Source of the DNA: Clostridiales bacterium
GTDB lineage: Bacteria > Bacillota > Clostridia > Oscillospirales > Oscillospiraceae
Assembly (NCBI GenBank): GCA_004554585.1
Contig: SFLH01000002.1
Location: forward strand, 1-64,000
DNA: 64,000 nt
Reading direction: 5' to 3'
Of this stretch, positions 43,188 to 51,014 are shown in pieces. The notes under the pieces were generated by a model. That model saw only the letters and a list, made by a program, of their open reading frames with translations. It ran no database searches and was not told where the DNA came from. The position numbers and the translations under genes were made by a program. The first letter of the stretch is position 1. Each line of letters begins with the position of its first letter.

Positions 43188-43853
43188 TTACTCTGCAATC
43201 CGGCCATCTTCGATATGAATGGTACGATCTGCCTGCGCCGCAATCTCCGGGTTATGGGTAATCATTACAATGGTCTGATGAAATTTCTGGCTGGTGGCTT
43301 TCAAAAGCTCGATCACTTCATCACTGGTCTTGCTGTCCAGATTGCCGGTTGGCTCGTCGGCAAGGATGATCGCCGGTTTGCTGGCTAAAGCTCTGGCAAT
43401 GGCGACGCGCTGCTGCTGGCCGCCGGACAGTGTGTTGGGCATATTGTAGAGCTTCTTTTCCAGCCCCAGCAAAGACACGATCTCTTTGATAAATTTCTGA
43501 TCCGGCTTTTTCCCGTCGAGCTGGATGGGCATAACGATATTTTCATACACATTCAAGACGGGAACCAGATTGTAGTTCTGAAAGATAAAACCGATCCGCT
43601 GGCGGCGGAACACAGTCAAGTCCTCGTCTTTCAGCTTGCCAAGCTCGTAATTATCTACCCTGACAGAGCCGGAAGTGGGGCGGTCTAATCCCCCCAGCAT
43701 ATTCAGCAGGGTTGACTTGCCGCTGCCGGATGTGCCGATGATGGCAACAAACTCGCCCGGTTCAATCGAAATGCTCACGCCGTCCAGCGCCTTAACAATA
43801 TTCGGCTCGGTGCCGTATTGCTTTGTCAGTTGTTTGGTGCTTAAAATACTCAT
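43188..43853 (-). CDS. ABC transporter ATPase (MacB/LolD type)
   Basis: The 221-residue protein has Walker A GTSGSGKSTLLN, a Q-loop in IFQNYNLVP, the signature LSGGQQQRVAIARAL, Walker B IILADEPTGNLD and H-loop VMITHN. It pairs with the FtsX-type permease. A TATAAT at 43898-43893 on the minus strand, 40 bases before the ATG, is a probable -10. Confidence 0.92.
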   Translation of the reverse strand: MSILSTKQLTKQYGTEPNIVKALDGVSISIEPGEFVAIIGTSGSGKSTLLNMLGGLDRPTSGSVRVDNYELGKLKDEDLTVFRRQRIGFIFQNYNLVPVLNVYENIVMPIQLDGKKPDQKFIKEIVSLLGLEKKLYNMPNTLSGGQQQRVAIARALASKPAIILADEPTGNLDSKTSDEVIELLKATSQKFHQTIVMITHNPEIAAQADRTIHIEDGRIAE

Positions 43854-43892
43854 GTTCTATAACCTCTCTTTGCTTTTTTGTGTTTTTTCTTC

Positions 43893-43898
43893 ATTATA
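43893..43898 (-). promoter_or_regulatory. Probable -10 of ABC transporter operon
   Basis: A perfect TATAAT on the minus strand without a good -35 at 16-18 bases. This fits a promoter that needs an activator such as the neighbouring LytTR regulator. Confidence 0.4.
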
Positions 43899-43967
43899 TC
43901 CGGGCAAAAGAAAGGCACAATGGAAAATGCGTAAACTAACATCTACAATGAAAAAACTAAGTCTGCA

Positions 43968-44001
43968 CAAAAAGAAACGCCGCTTCGTGAAGAAGCGGCG
44001 T
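43968..44001 (-). terminator. Terminator of the GHKL/LytTR operon
   Basis: A perfect 10-bp stem ACGCCGCTTC (43977-43986) / GAAGCGGCGT (43992-44001), then TTTCTTTTTG on the minus strand, eight bases after the kinase stop. Confidence 0.85.
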
Positions 44002-44008
44002 CGATCCG

Positions 44009-45292
44009 TTAAGGAATCGGGATCAGGATTTTCAAAAGGTAAGTTCCATCCTCCTGACGGAAGCTGCACTGTCCGTCATATTTTTCAACGGCTTTTTTGA
44101 TATTGGGAATACCAAAGCCATGTACGAAACGATCTTTCTTTGTGGTTCCCTCGGCTGGCTGTATTCCCGGTAAGGTGTTGTTTTCCACCGTGATAATCAG
44201 CATATCCCGAACACGCTCGGCCTTGACAGTAATCAATCGTTGATCTTCCGGCAACCGTTCGCTGGCCTCCATAGCGTTGTCAATGGCATTGCCAAATATG
44301 GTGCTGATGTCCAACGGTTCTATGAAGTCCATACCCTTGAAATCAACCAAAGCCGAGAAATCAATCTGCTTTTCGCGGGCTTTTGCTGCCTTATCCTTTA
44401 GAATGATGTCAAGGAACTCGTTTCCTGTATGCACATAGTCCTCATAGTCTGCAATTTGAGAGCGGAGCGTTTCGGCCATCTGCCGGGTTTCTGCTGTATT
44501 CTGCCTGCTTTCCATGACAAGCAGGTGGTTTTTCAGGTCGTGGTAGATGGAGCGGACACGTTCTTCTTCGGCAATGCGCTCCTTGTAATAATCCCGCTGT
44601 GTTTCCATCTGCTGTACTCGGTATGCTGTCTGCATGGAATCATAGATATAGGCCGCCAGATACATACACCCGAAACTGGAAAAAATAGAAGCCCCACAGA
44701 TGGGATAAACAATCGCAGTATTTTCCGGCATAAAGTAGATAATGGTGAAGATTGCTACAAATGAGGCAAGAATCAGCATATCAATAATCAACCATGTCTT
44801 TATGTTCAGATGGGACGGAATTTTTTCCAAAAACCTCCGCAAAACCAACCATGCACCGATCCAGAACAGTAACCGCAGCAAAAGGGACACCGTATGAATG
44901 GCTGTACTGGTGAGCATGAGGGTTGGGGACTGCAAAGCCTCCTCATAACTTGCTTGGGTTATGAGTTTGAATAATCGGCCCCCGGTGTCAAGCATTAAGT
45001 AGTTAATGGCAATGAGTGCAGGATAAAAAACAAGCATGACCGATAATTTCTCCATGAATGTCCCACGATAAAACAGTAGAACATAGAGAAAAAATAAAAA
45101 CATTGTACCAAACAGACTTCCGGCATCATTGGAATAGATAATGGAATCAGCTAAATAGCCACAAATCAGAAACGCAATCACTTTCAGCACCACATTTTTG
45201 CGGAGAGGCAGAAAGGATTTCAGAATCAGAAAGAAAACCGCTGTATATCCCCATGCCAATAAAAAAGAGAGAATTTCAAAAAAGCGGATCAT
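44009..45292 (-). CDS. GHKL sensor histidine kinase (AgrC/VirS type)
   Basis: The 427-residue protein has an N-terminal membrane domain of about six or seven helices (residues 1-220), then a coiled region, the phosphoacceptor segment SIYHDLKNHLLVMES and a GHKL ATPase with N-box FGNAIDNAMEAS and HGFGIPNIKKAVEKYDG. I chose the start at 45292, where ATG overlaps the regulator stop and follows GGGGGGA. With the LytTR regulator it probably senses a peptide or drug and controls the ABC transporter. Confidence 0.85.
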   Translation of the reverse strand: MIRFFEILSFLLAWGYTAVFFLILKSFLPLRKNVVLKVIAFLICGYLADSIIYSNDAGSLFGTMFLFFLYVLLFYRGTFMEKLSVMLVFYPALIAINYLMLDTGGRLFKLITQASYEEALQSPTLMLTSTAIHTVSLLLRLLFWIGAWLVLRRFLEKIPSHLNIKTWLIIDMLILASFVAIFTIIYFMPENTAIVYPICGASIFSSFGCMYLAAYIYDSMQTAYRVQQMETQRDYYKERIAEEERVRSIYHDLKNHLLVMESRQNTAETRQMAETLRSQIADYEDYVHTGNEFLDIILKDKAAKAREKQIDFSALVDFKGMDFIEPLDISTIFGNAIDNAMEASERLPEDQRLITVKAERVRDMLIITVENNTLPGIQPAEGTTKKDRFVHGFGIPNIKKAVEKYDGQCSFRQEDGTYLLKILIPIP

Positions 45293-45999
45293 AAGAAATC
45301 CCCCCAATAGTCCGTCAGCCGTTCCATAAATTCTTTCCGTTTCGGCTGGCTGATGGGAATAATCTCGCCTGTAATCAATTCAATGTCCAGCTTCTTGATG
45401 CCTTTCACATAGAACAGGTTGACAATGTAGCTGGTATGGCAGCGCACAAAGTCTTTGTCGCAAAGCTCTCGTTCCACTTCTTTCATGCTCTTATAGCAGA
45501 GAATATTTTCCTGCTCGGTATGGAACATCAGATTGCGGTTATAGGTTTCAACGTATCGAATGGATTTTAGCGGCACCTTATATTTGCCGGTATCGTTGGT
45601 AATCACCAGACAGGGGGTATCTTCTTTCTGGCTGCGCTCTACGAATTTGTCCATTTCTGATTTGAGCCGGGCATATTTCATGGGCTTAATGATATAGTTC
45701 GTCGCATGATATTTATATCCCTCAAGCCCATACTGTGTAAGAGTAGTGAGAAAAATAATACCCACGGTTTCGTCCATTTGCCGGATGCGCTCGGCAGCAT
45801 GAAGCCCGTCCACCATCTTCATTTGAATATCAAGGAAAATCAGGTCTATGGTTGGATCGTATTTCTCGATCAGCTCCATACCGTCATAGTACGGGGTAAT
45901 TTTTATGTCCCGTCCTGTTTCCTTGCTGTATTGGTTCAGTAAGGTGGTCAAATACTGAACAAAGTCTTTTTCATCATCACAAATTGCTATATGCAGCAC
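45289..45999 (-). CDS. LytTR-family response regulator (AgrA type)
   Basis: The 236-residue protein has a receiver (HIAICDDEKDFVQYL, phosphoacceptor Asp in LIFLDIQMKMVDG, YIIKPMKYARL) and a LytTR domain (IRYVETYNRNLMFHTE, VRCHTSYIVN). It is the first gene of the pair with the GHKL kinase. Its DNA targets are likely upstream of the ABC genes. Confidence 0.88.
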   Translation of the reverse strand: MLHIAICDDEKDFVQYLTTLLNQYSKETGRDIKITPYYDGMELIEKYDPTIDLIFLDIQMKMVDGLHAAERIRQMDETVGIIFLTTLTQYGLEGYKYHATNYIIKPMKYARLKSEMDKFVERSQKEDTPCLVITNDTGKYKVPLKSIRYVETYNRNLMFHTEQENILCYKSMKEVERELCDKDFVRCHTSYIVNLFYVKGIKKLDIELITGEIIPISQPKRKEFMERLTDYWGDFL

Positions 46000-46003
46000 T
46001 ATT

Positions 46004-46177
46004 TCACCTGCTTTCGTTATACCGTCTGTCCTTTGGCTTCTCTGCCTCCTTGGGAATCAGCCAGACACCGACCATTTTGACAGCACCGGGGATGCGCCCA
46101 TCGGTGCAGTAATAATTTATCTGACGGGACGAAACGCCCCATGGTTCGTTTGTCTCTTTGACGATGATAGCATCCAT
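46004..46177 (-). CDS. Small excisionase-like HTH protein
   Basis: The 57-residue protein has a MerR/Xis-like winged-helix core: ETNEPWGVSSRQINYYCTDGRI, then GVWLIPKEAEKPKDRR. It is a common companion of serine-recombinase transposons and may serve as a directionality factor or regulator. A frame open from GTG 46225 exists, but the family starts at about the ATG at 46177. The ribosome site is weak. It lies four bases before the LytTR gene. Confidence 0.68.
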   Translation of the reverse strand: MDAIIVKETNEPWGVSSRQINYYCTDGRIPGAVKMVGVWLIPKEAEKPKDRRYNESR

Positions 46178-46299
46178 GCTCGTATGCCCAATGATGCCAT
46201 TATAATTCTTATAAGAGAAAAGCACAAGAAACGGATATAAAATCAGCGGGTAGTTTCCGTCCTTTCCAGCGTATTATTGGCGAAGCAAAAAACAAGGGT

Positions 46300-46359
46300 T
46301 TGGGAAGCTCCCAACAAGCAGAAATCTCCGTTCCGACAGCAGGCCGGAAACGGAGATTT
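46300..46359. repeat. Two adjacent hairpins before recombinase operon
   Basis: TTGGGA/TCCCAA (46300-46314) and AAATCTCCGTT/AACGGAGATTT (46322-46359, followed by T on the plus strand). They lie in the divergent gap between the excisionase-like gene and the recombinase genes. Confidence 0.5.
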
Positions 46360-46426
46360 TGCGGAAGTGTGGCCACACTTCCTATGCTTGCTCTGTTGTG
46401 ACTTCTCCGGAAAGGACGGGAACGGA

Positions 46427-46684
46427 ATGGAAAGGAAACGAAGCCAGAAAGAAAGCGATTATCTCCCAAAACGGGGAAACCCGCAGCAAGAAACCGTCTG
46501 TTACAGGCTCGGCGGAACGGTCTATGAAGTACATACTTCCTGCGGCGGTACAGAACCGCTCTATGACAAGATGGTACGCCTCATTCGCGCGGAAGCCATT
46601 GCCGCATCTGCTGACAAAGAGGACAAACCGCAGTATAATAAAAACAGCAACCTGTTTGTCGGGCGTTCATTACAGGAGGAATGA
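46427..46684 (+). CDS. Small conserved transposon protein upstream of recombinase
   Basis: The 85-residue protein contains PKRGNPQQETVCYRLGGTVYEVHTS, then GTEPLYDKMVRLIRAEA. It resembles the short protein that often precedes large serine recombinases in Clostridial elements, but its role is not known to me. It ends three bases before the recombinase ATG, so the two are almost surely co-translated. The ATG at 46427 has a modest GGACGGG site. Confidence 0.65.
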   Translation: MERKRSQKESDYLPKRGNPQQETVCYRLGGTVYEVHTSCGGTEPLYDKMVRLIRAEAIAASADKEDKPQYNKNSNLFVGRSLQEE

Positions 46685-46687
46685 ACC

Positions 46688-48337
46688 ATGACAGCAAATA
46701 TCAATTACCCCGACAACATTACCGCTTTGTACGCCCGCCTGTCCCAAGAGGACGCGCTGGACGGCGAGAGCAACAGTATTGCCAATCAAAAGAAAATCCT
46801 TATGAAGTTCGCAACTGACAGCGGTTTCCCCAATCCCACATTTTTCATTGACGACGGCGTTTCCGGGGTGACCTTTGACCGTCCGGGTTGGAATGAGATG
46901 ATCCGGCTGGCCGAGGCGGGAAAGGTCAAAACCGTCATTGTCAAGGATATGTCCCGCATGGGTCGGGACTATCTGAAAGTGGGCTATTATACCGAGAGCT
47001 TCTTTGCCGAGCGTGATATTCGGTATATCGCCATCAATGACGGCGTGGACAGCGACAAAGGGGATAATGATTTTACCCCTTTTCGCAATCTGTTCAACGA
47101 CTTCTACGCCCGCGATACCAGCAAGAAAATCCGGGCCGTTATGCGGGCAAAAGGAAATGCCGGGGAACACCTCTGCACCAATCCGCCCTACGGGTATCAG
47201 AAAGACCCGATGGATAAAAAGAAATGGATTGTGGACGAGGAAGCCGCCGAGATCGTCAAACGTATTTTCGACTTGTGCATTGCAGGAAAAGGCCCCATGC
47301 AGATTGCCAAGCTGTTGACTGCCCAACACGTCCTGACTGTCAAGGCCCACTACGCCCAGCGGGACGGAAAGCCGCTGCCGGAGAAGCCCTACAAGTGGAG
47401 TCCGAAGTCTGTCGCGGGGATATTGGAGCGGCCAGAGTATACCGGCTGCACGGTGAACTTCAAGACCTATTCCAAGTCCCACAAGCTGAAAAAGCGGCTG
47501 CATAACGTCCCAGAGAACCAGCGGATTTTCCCCAATACCCAGCCCGCCATCATTGACGAACAAGTTTTTGCACGAGTACAGGAGTTGAGGGAGAACAAGC
47601 GCCGCCCCAGTAAGACAGGAAAGCAAGGGCTATTCTTTGGCCTGCTCTATTGTGCGGATTGCGGGGACAAGCTGTATTTCTGTACGACAAACAGCTTTTC
47701 GCCCAAGCAAGACCACTATGTTTGCTCCAACTATAAGAGCAACACGGGAACTTGTTCCGCTCACTTCATCCGGGAAGAAACGCTGAAGCGGTTTGTATTG
47801 CAGCGGATTTTCGATGTGACGGCACTGTTCTTTGATGATGCCATGGCATTTGAGGAAGCCGCGAGAAAGCAGCGTTTCCAAGAATCCGAAAAAGAGGCCA
47901 GGAAGCGTAAGCGTGAAATTGCCCAAGCGGAAAAGCGCATTGCCGAACTTGACCGCATTTTCAAACGCATCTATGAGGACGACATCAGCGGAGCAATCAG
48001 CCATGAACGGTTCTTGAAACTCTCAGCCGACTATGAGGCAGAGCAAAAAGAGCTGACAGGACAGGTCAAGGCATGGCGGCAAGCGGTAGAAACCTTTGAA
48101 CAAGATCAAGCCGATTTTGCGAGCTTTGCGGCCATCGTACGAAAATATGTGGGCATCCGGGAACTGACGCCCACCATCGTCAATGAGTTTGTAAAGAAGA
48201 TCATCGTCTATGCGCCGGATAAGTCCAGCGGCCACCGCAGGCAGAAGATTGAACTGGTCTGGAACTTCATCGGAGAGGTCAACCTGCCGGGCGACGATCA
48301 GACCGTGGAACGGCAAAGAAAAGGCAGGACGGCATGA
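46688..48337 (+). CDS. Large serine recombinase (TnpX/TndX type)
   Basis: In this 549-residue protein, the N-terminal resolvase domain (about 10-160) has the catalytic Ser in YARLSQEDALDGESNSI and the MSRMGRDYLKVG helix. The recombinase domain (about 175-290) holds PPYGYQKDP and ERPEYTGCTV. The zinc ribbon has LLYCADCGDKLYF and later YVCSNYKSNTGTCSAHF. A coiled-coil (about 390-470) and a C-terminal DUF4368-like end (ELTPTIVNEFVKKIIVYAPDKS) follow. It should excise and insert the transposon by site-specific recombination. The gene looks intact, so this inner element may still move. Confidence 0.92.
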   Translation: MTANINYPDNITALYARLSQEDALDGESNSIANQKKILMKFATDSGFPNPTFFIDDGVSGVTFDRPGWNEMIRLAEAGKVKTVIVKDMSRMGRDYLKVGYYTESFFAERDIRYIAINDGVDSDKGDNDFTPFRNLFNDFYARDTSKKIRAVMRAKGNAGEHLCTNPPYGYQKDPMDKKKWIVDEEAAEIVKRIFDLCIAGKGPMQIAKLLTAQHVLTVKAHYAQRDGKPLPEKPYKWSPKSVAGILERPEYTGCTVNFKTYSKSHKLKKRLHNVPENQRIFPNTQPAIIDEQVFARVQELRENKRRPSKTGKQGLFFGLLYCADCGDKLYFCTTNSFSPKQDHYVCSNYKSNTGTCSAHFIREETLKRFVLQRIFDVTALFFDDAMAFEEAARKQRFQESEKEARKRKREIAQAEKRIAELDRIFKRIYEDDISGAISHERFLKLSADYEAEQKELTGQVKAWRQAVETFEQDQADFASFAAIVRKYVGIRELTPTIVNEFVKKIIVYAPDKSSGHRRQKIELVWNFIGEVNLPGDDQTVERQRKGRTA

Positions 48338-48384
48338 CCTTTCAGCCATGCCGCCCTGCGACAATTCAATTACTTCCTTATTGG

Positions 48385-48411
48385 GGCGCGCCTTGTGGTG
48401 CGCCGCTTTTT
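48385..48411 (+). terminator. Terminator of serine recombinase gene
   Basis: GGCGCGCC (48385-48392) pairs with GGTGCGCC (48397-48404), loop TTGT, followed by GCTTTTTT. Confidence 0.85.
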
Positions 48412-48457
48412 TGTATGCAATAGAGCGAATTTTTAAGGAACCTCTATTCAAGCTATG

Positions 48458-48507
48458 ATGCAAAAAAGTTCCGAAAACCACCGACTTAGGTAGTTTTCGG
48501 AACTTTT
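48458..48507 (-). terminator. Terminator of tRNA-Pro
   Basis: A 15-bp stem (AAAAGTTCCGAAAAC at 48464-48478 against 48493-48507) read on the minus strand is followed by TTTTTTG. It begins at the tRNA CCA end and therefore lies on the island side of the attachment site. Confidence 0.8.
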
Positions 48508-48554
48508 GGTCCGAGTGTTGAGATTCGAACTCAAGGCCTCTTGAACCCCATTCA
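48505..48554. repeat. Right attachment repeat within tRNA-Pro
   Basis: Matches 34370-34419 at 46 of 50 positions. This copy is part of the intact tRNA, as expected when an island uses a tRNA 3' half as integration site. Confidence 0.82.
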
Positions 48555-48583
48555 AGCGCGATACCAAACTTCGCCACACCCGG
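48507..48583 (-). tRNA. tRNA-Pro, anticodon GGG
   Basis: A 77-base cloverleaf. The 7-bp acceptor stem is CCGGGTG/CACTCGG with one G-T pair. The anticodon stem CTTGA/TCAAG encloses loop ATGGGGT (anticodon GGG, T33, G37). The T arm is TTGAG-TTCGAAT-CTCAA, and CCA is encoded. It reads proline codons CCC and CCU. Its 3' half is duplicated at 34370. Confidence 0.9.
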
Positions 48584-48622
48584 ATGTTTTGTTTTGCTGC
48601 TGCTGCGTTCGTCAGCTTAGTT

Positions 48623-48651
48623 ATAATAGCATGGGAAGGAGGGAATTGCAA
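48623..48651 (-). promoter_or_regulatory. Promoter of tRNA-Pro
   Basis: Minus strand -35 TTGCAA (48651-48646), a 17-base spacer with TG one base before the -10, -10 TATTAT (48628-48623), 40 bases before the tRNA. Confidence 0.65.
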
Positions 48652-48688
48652 GGCTTTTTTTGAAAAAATCGGTAAAAAGATGCACAAT

Positions 48689-49297
48689 TCATGGCGCGTC
48701 CGATTGTGTGTTTTGCACAGAGGGGGCGATCAGCCGGTCAAAGACAATCTGAGACCAGGTTTCCAGGTCCTCGTATACCTCGGCCAGGGCTTGGGGGGTG
48801 ACCCAGGAACCGGCCATCTTTTCCGTCTCCCGGACGGCCACGGGACCGTCGGTTTCCAGCAAGTAGACCAGGGCGGTGTGGTAGTCGCTCACCCCGCCGG
48901 TGGTCTCGTTGATCAGGCCCACGCAGGACAGGGAGCGGATGGAGGCCACGTCTACCTCTTCGGCCAGTTCCCGGCGCAGCCCGGCTTCGATGGGGTCGGC
49001 GGCGGCCTCTTCCGAGGGGTTGATGTGGCCGCCCACCCCCAGAGAGAGCTTCAGGTGCAGGCGCTGCTCGGTCTGTTTTTTCAAGCGCCGCAGGAGAAAG
49101 TAGGTCCCTTCTCGGCGGAGGATGACATAGGGAATGATCTGCCGGACGGTGCTGTCGTACTCGGCCTGCTGGCGGGGGAGAAAGAAGTGGTGGGCCAAGA
49201 GGAACTGCCGGATGGCCTCCAAGTCCTGGGTGAGAAAGACCTCCGGGCCCAGCAGGGCCTCCAGCGCTTTGCGGTCGGTGACAAGAACCTGTTCCAT
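48689..49297 (-). CDS. Nudix hydrolase with lengthened Nudix box
   Basis: The 202-residue protein has the Nudix motif GGHINPSEEA then RRELAEEVDV, but with about 12 instead of 7 residues between the first Glu and RE, an insertion of about five. The protein would hydrolyse a nucleoside-diphosphate-linked compound; the substrate is unknown. I chose the start at 49297 (AGCAGGTG upstream) over an earlier frame opening. It lies 77 bases from the NhaC-type gene on the same strand, possibly as the second gene of a transcript. A TATAAT at 49339-49334 may give it its own promoter. Confidence 0.82.
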   Translation of the reverse strand: MEQVLVTDRKALEALLGPEVFLTQDLEAIRQFLLAHHFFLPRQQAEYDSTVRQIIPYVILRREGTYFLLRRLKKQTEQRLHLKLSLGVGGHINPSEEAAADPIEAGLRRELAEEVDVASIRSLSCVGLINETTGGVSDYHTALVYLLETDGPVAVRETEKMAGSWVTPQALAEVYEDLETWSQIVFDRLIAPSVQNTQSDAP

Positions 49298-49374
49298 GGG
49301 GAAACACCTGCTTTCTGGATGGATTGGGATACCATTATAATATAATAGAAAATGCCTTATTCCGCGCAGGGGAA

Positions 49375-50706
49375 TCACATGCGGTCGATCTTCCGCTCGG
49401 GAATGACGAAGATGAACAGCAGGGAGCTGATGAGCAGCAGGAAAGGATAGAAGAGGTTGGGGATCACCTGGAAGGCGGACAGCTCATAGCCCAGCTCGTT
49501 GGCGGCAGACAGGGCCACTAGCATCTGGGCGCCGTAGGGGATGATGCCCTGGAAGACGCAGGAGAAGGTATCCAGCAGGGAGGCGGTCTTCCGGGGGGAG
49601 ATGCCGTAGTCGTGGGACATCTCCTTGGCGATGGGGTTGGCCATGACGATGGCCACGGTGTTGTTGGCGGTGGCCACGTCCATGGCCCCTACCAGCAGGC
49701 CCATGCCCAGCTGGCCGCCCTTCTTGCCTTTGAAGACCCGCTTGATGCCGTAGAGCAGGGCGTCAAAGCCGCCATAAGCCCGGATGAGGGCGCAAATGGC
49801 GGAGACCAGGATGGCCACCATGGTGGTCTCAAACATCCCGGCAGCGCCGGAGCCCATGTTGGCCAGCAGATCGGTGGCGGCGGTGGCCCCGGTGGCCAGC
49901 ATGATGACGGCGCCGGAGACGATGCCCAGCAGCAGCACCACAAAGACGTTCACGCCGATGATGCCGCCCACCAGCACCAGCAGGTAGGGGATGATCTGGA
50001 TGAGGCTGTAGCTCTCCACCACCGCCTGGCCGGTGTACTGGCCGAAGGAGAGGGCCAGGATGATGACCAGGGAGACGATGGCGGCGGGCAGGGCGATGGC
50101 AAAGTTGGCCCGGAATTTGTCTTTCATCTGGCAGCCCTGGCCGTTGCAGGCGGCGATGGTGGTGTCGGAGATGAAGGAGAGGTTGTCCCCGAACATGGCC
50201 CCGCCGATCACCGAGGCCACGCACAGGGGTACGGCAAAGCCCGAGGCCTGGGCCACGGACAGGGCGATGGGAGTGATGAGGGTGATGGTGCCCACGGAGG
50301 TGCCCATGGCCAGGGAGACAAAACAGGCCACCACGAACAGTACCGCCACGGCGAACTGGGCGGGGATGACGGACAGCAGGAAGTAGGCCACGCTGTCGGC
50401 GCTGCTGCGGCCCACCACGCCCACAAAGATGCCAGCGGTCATAAAGATGAGGATCATAATCATGATGTTTTTATCCCCCGCCCCTTTGCCCATGAGGACC
50501 AGCTTTTCGTCCAGGGACAGGGCGCGATTTTGCAGGCAGGCCACCAGCAGGGCCACCAGAAAGATGACCACGATGGGGATGCTGTAAAATCCCATGGGGA
50601 TGCGCAGACCGTATTCAAAGAGGAAACCCAGCCCCAAATAGAGCACCAAAAAGACGCCGATGGGGAGCAGTGCCTTGGCGTTGCCGTGTCGTTCGTTGTG
50701 TGGCAT
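49375..50706 (-). CDS. NhaC-type Na+/H+ antiporter family protein
   Basis: The 443-residue membrane protein has about 11-12 helices. Family features include AMGTSVGTITLITPIALSVA, GGAMFGDNLSFISDTTIAA and the later ATANNTVAIVMANPIAKEM. It is likely to exchange sodium for protons, or a related organic solute such as malate/lactate. I chose the ATG at 50706 because GGGAGGG lies just upstream and includes the alternative ATG at 50724. It has its own strong promoter at 50789-50817. Confidence 0.87.
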   Translation of the reverse strand: MPHNERHGNAKALLPIGVFLVLYLGLGFLFEYGLRIPMGFYSIPIVVIFLVALLVACLQNRALSLDEKLVLMGKGAGDKNIMIMILIFMTAGIFVGVVGRSSADSVAYFLLSVIPAQFAVAVLFVVACFVSLAMGTSVGTITLITPIALSVAQASGFAVPLCVASVIGGAMFGDNLSFISDTTIAACNGQGCQMKDKFRANFAIALPAAIVSLVIILALSFGQYTGQAVVESYSLIQIIPYLLVLVGGIIGVNVFVVLLLGIVSGAVIMLATGATAATDLLANMGSGAAGMFETTMVAILVSAICALIRAYGGFDALLYGIKRVFKGKKGGQLGMGLLVGAMDVATANNTVAIVMANPIAKEMSHDYGISPRKTASLLDTFSCVFQGIIPYGAQMLVALSAANELGYELSAFQVIPNLFYPFLLLISSLLFIFVIPERKIDRM

Positions 50707-50788
50707 AAGAAAAGACCCTCCCATAGTTCTGTGAAATCACCCGCTGCCCCCGCTTGCTTCCGGGGCAGCGGAGACACCAAACAAGAAA

Positions 50789-50817
50789 AAACTACAGGAA
50801 ATCCTGAAAAATGTCAA
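50789..50817 (-). promoter_or_regulatory. Promoter of the NhaC-type antiporter
   Basis: Minus strand -35 TTGACA (50817-50812, perfect), a 17-base spacer, -10 TAGTTT (50794-50789). Confidence 0.68.
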
Positions 50818-50886
50818 GTCTTTCTCCCGGCGGGGCGGGAGCATCGGTTCCGGCACCGGGAAGGAAAGAAAAAATGAAATTTGTCC

Positions 50887-50915
50887 TTGCTTTTTTCGGC
50901 GGTAACTGATAAAAT
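50887..50915 (+). promoter_or_regulatory. Promoter of rplS
   Basis: -35 TTGCTT (50887-50892), a 17-base spacer, -10 TAAAAT (50910-50915). The predicted transcript starts near 50922, giving a leader of about 90 bases. Confidence 0.6.
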
Positions 50916-50921
50916 AGTCGG

Positions 50922-51014
50922 CGACCTATGAAAAAGGGTGGTCCTCTGGGGGTGCCGCGAAGGGATGCGGCCTTGTTTCCCCCACGAACACCTGAATAAC
51001 AGGAGGAACTGAAA
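50922..51014 (+). promoter_or_regulatory. Possible L19 leader (autoregulatory 5' UTR)
   Basis: The leader can fold with GCCGC/GCGGC and a GGGGG/CCCCC pairing around it (50955-50990). Autogenous L19 leaders are known upstream of rplS in Firmicutes. I can see compatible pairing but cannot confirm the family by eye. Confidence 0.4.

Larger units (their letters stand above)
38640..48460. mobile_element. Nested serine-recombinase transposon (approximate limits)
   Basis: The segment has lower GC than its surroundings. It holds HTH and sigma-like genes typical of Clostridial conjugative or mobilizable transposons, a cargo ABC transporter with GHKL/LytTR regulators, an excisionase-like HTH, a small conserved gene and a TnpX/TndX-type recombinase at the right end. 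Limits are guesses, as no terminal repeats were identified. Confidence 0.5.
34370..48554. mobile_element. Integrated island at tRNA-Pro(GGG), about 14.1 kb
   Basis: The island is bounded by imperfect 50-bp direct repeats of the tRNA-Pro 3' half, with a tyrosine integrase gene next to the left repeat and the intact tRNA at the right end. Left part (34.4-38.6 kb): phage-like remnant. Right part (about 38.6-48.5 kb): a transposon-like segment with a large serine recombinase. The integrase is broken, so excision by its own enzyme is unlikely. Confidence 0.78.
48338..48688. other. 351-base gap with terminators and tRNA-Pro
   Basis: It holds the recombinase terminator (48385-48411), the tRNA terminator (48464-48507), the tRNA gene and its promoter. 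No protein gene is seen. Confidence 0.7.
50707..51014. other. 308-base divergent intergenic region
   Basis: It contains the two back-to-back promoters listed (antiporter and rplS) and the rplS leader. No other gene is seen. Confidence 0.6.
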
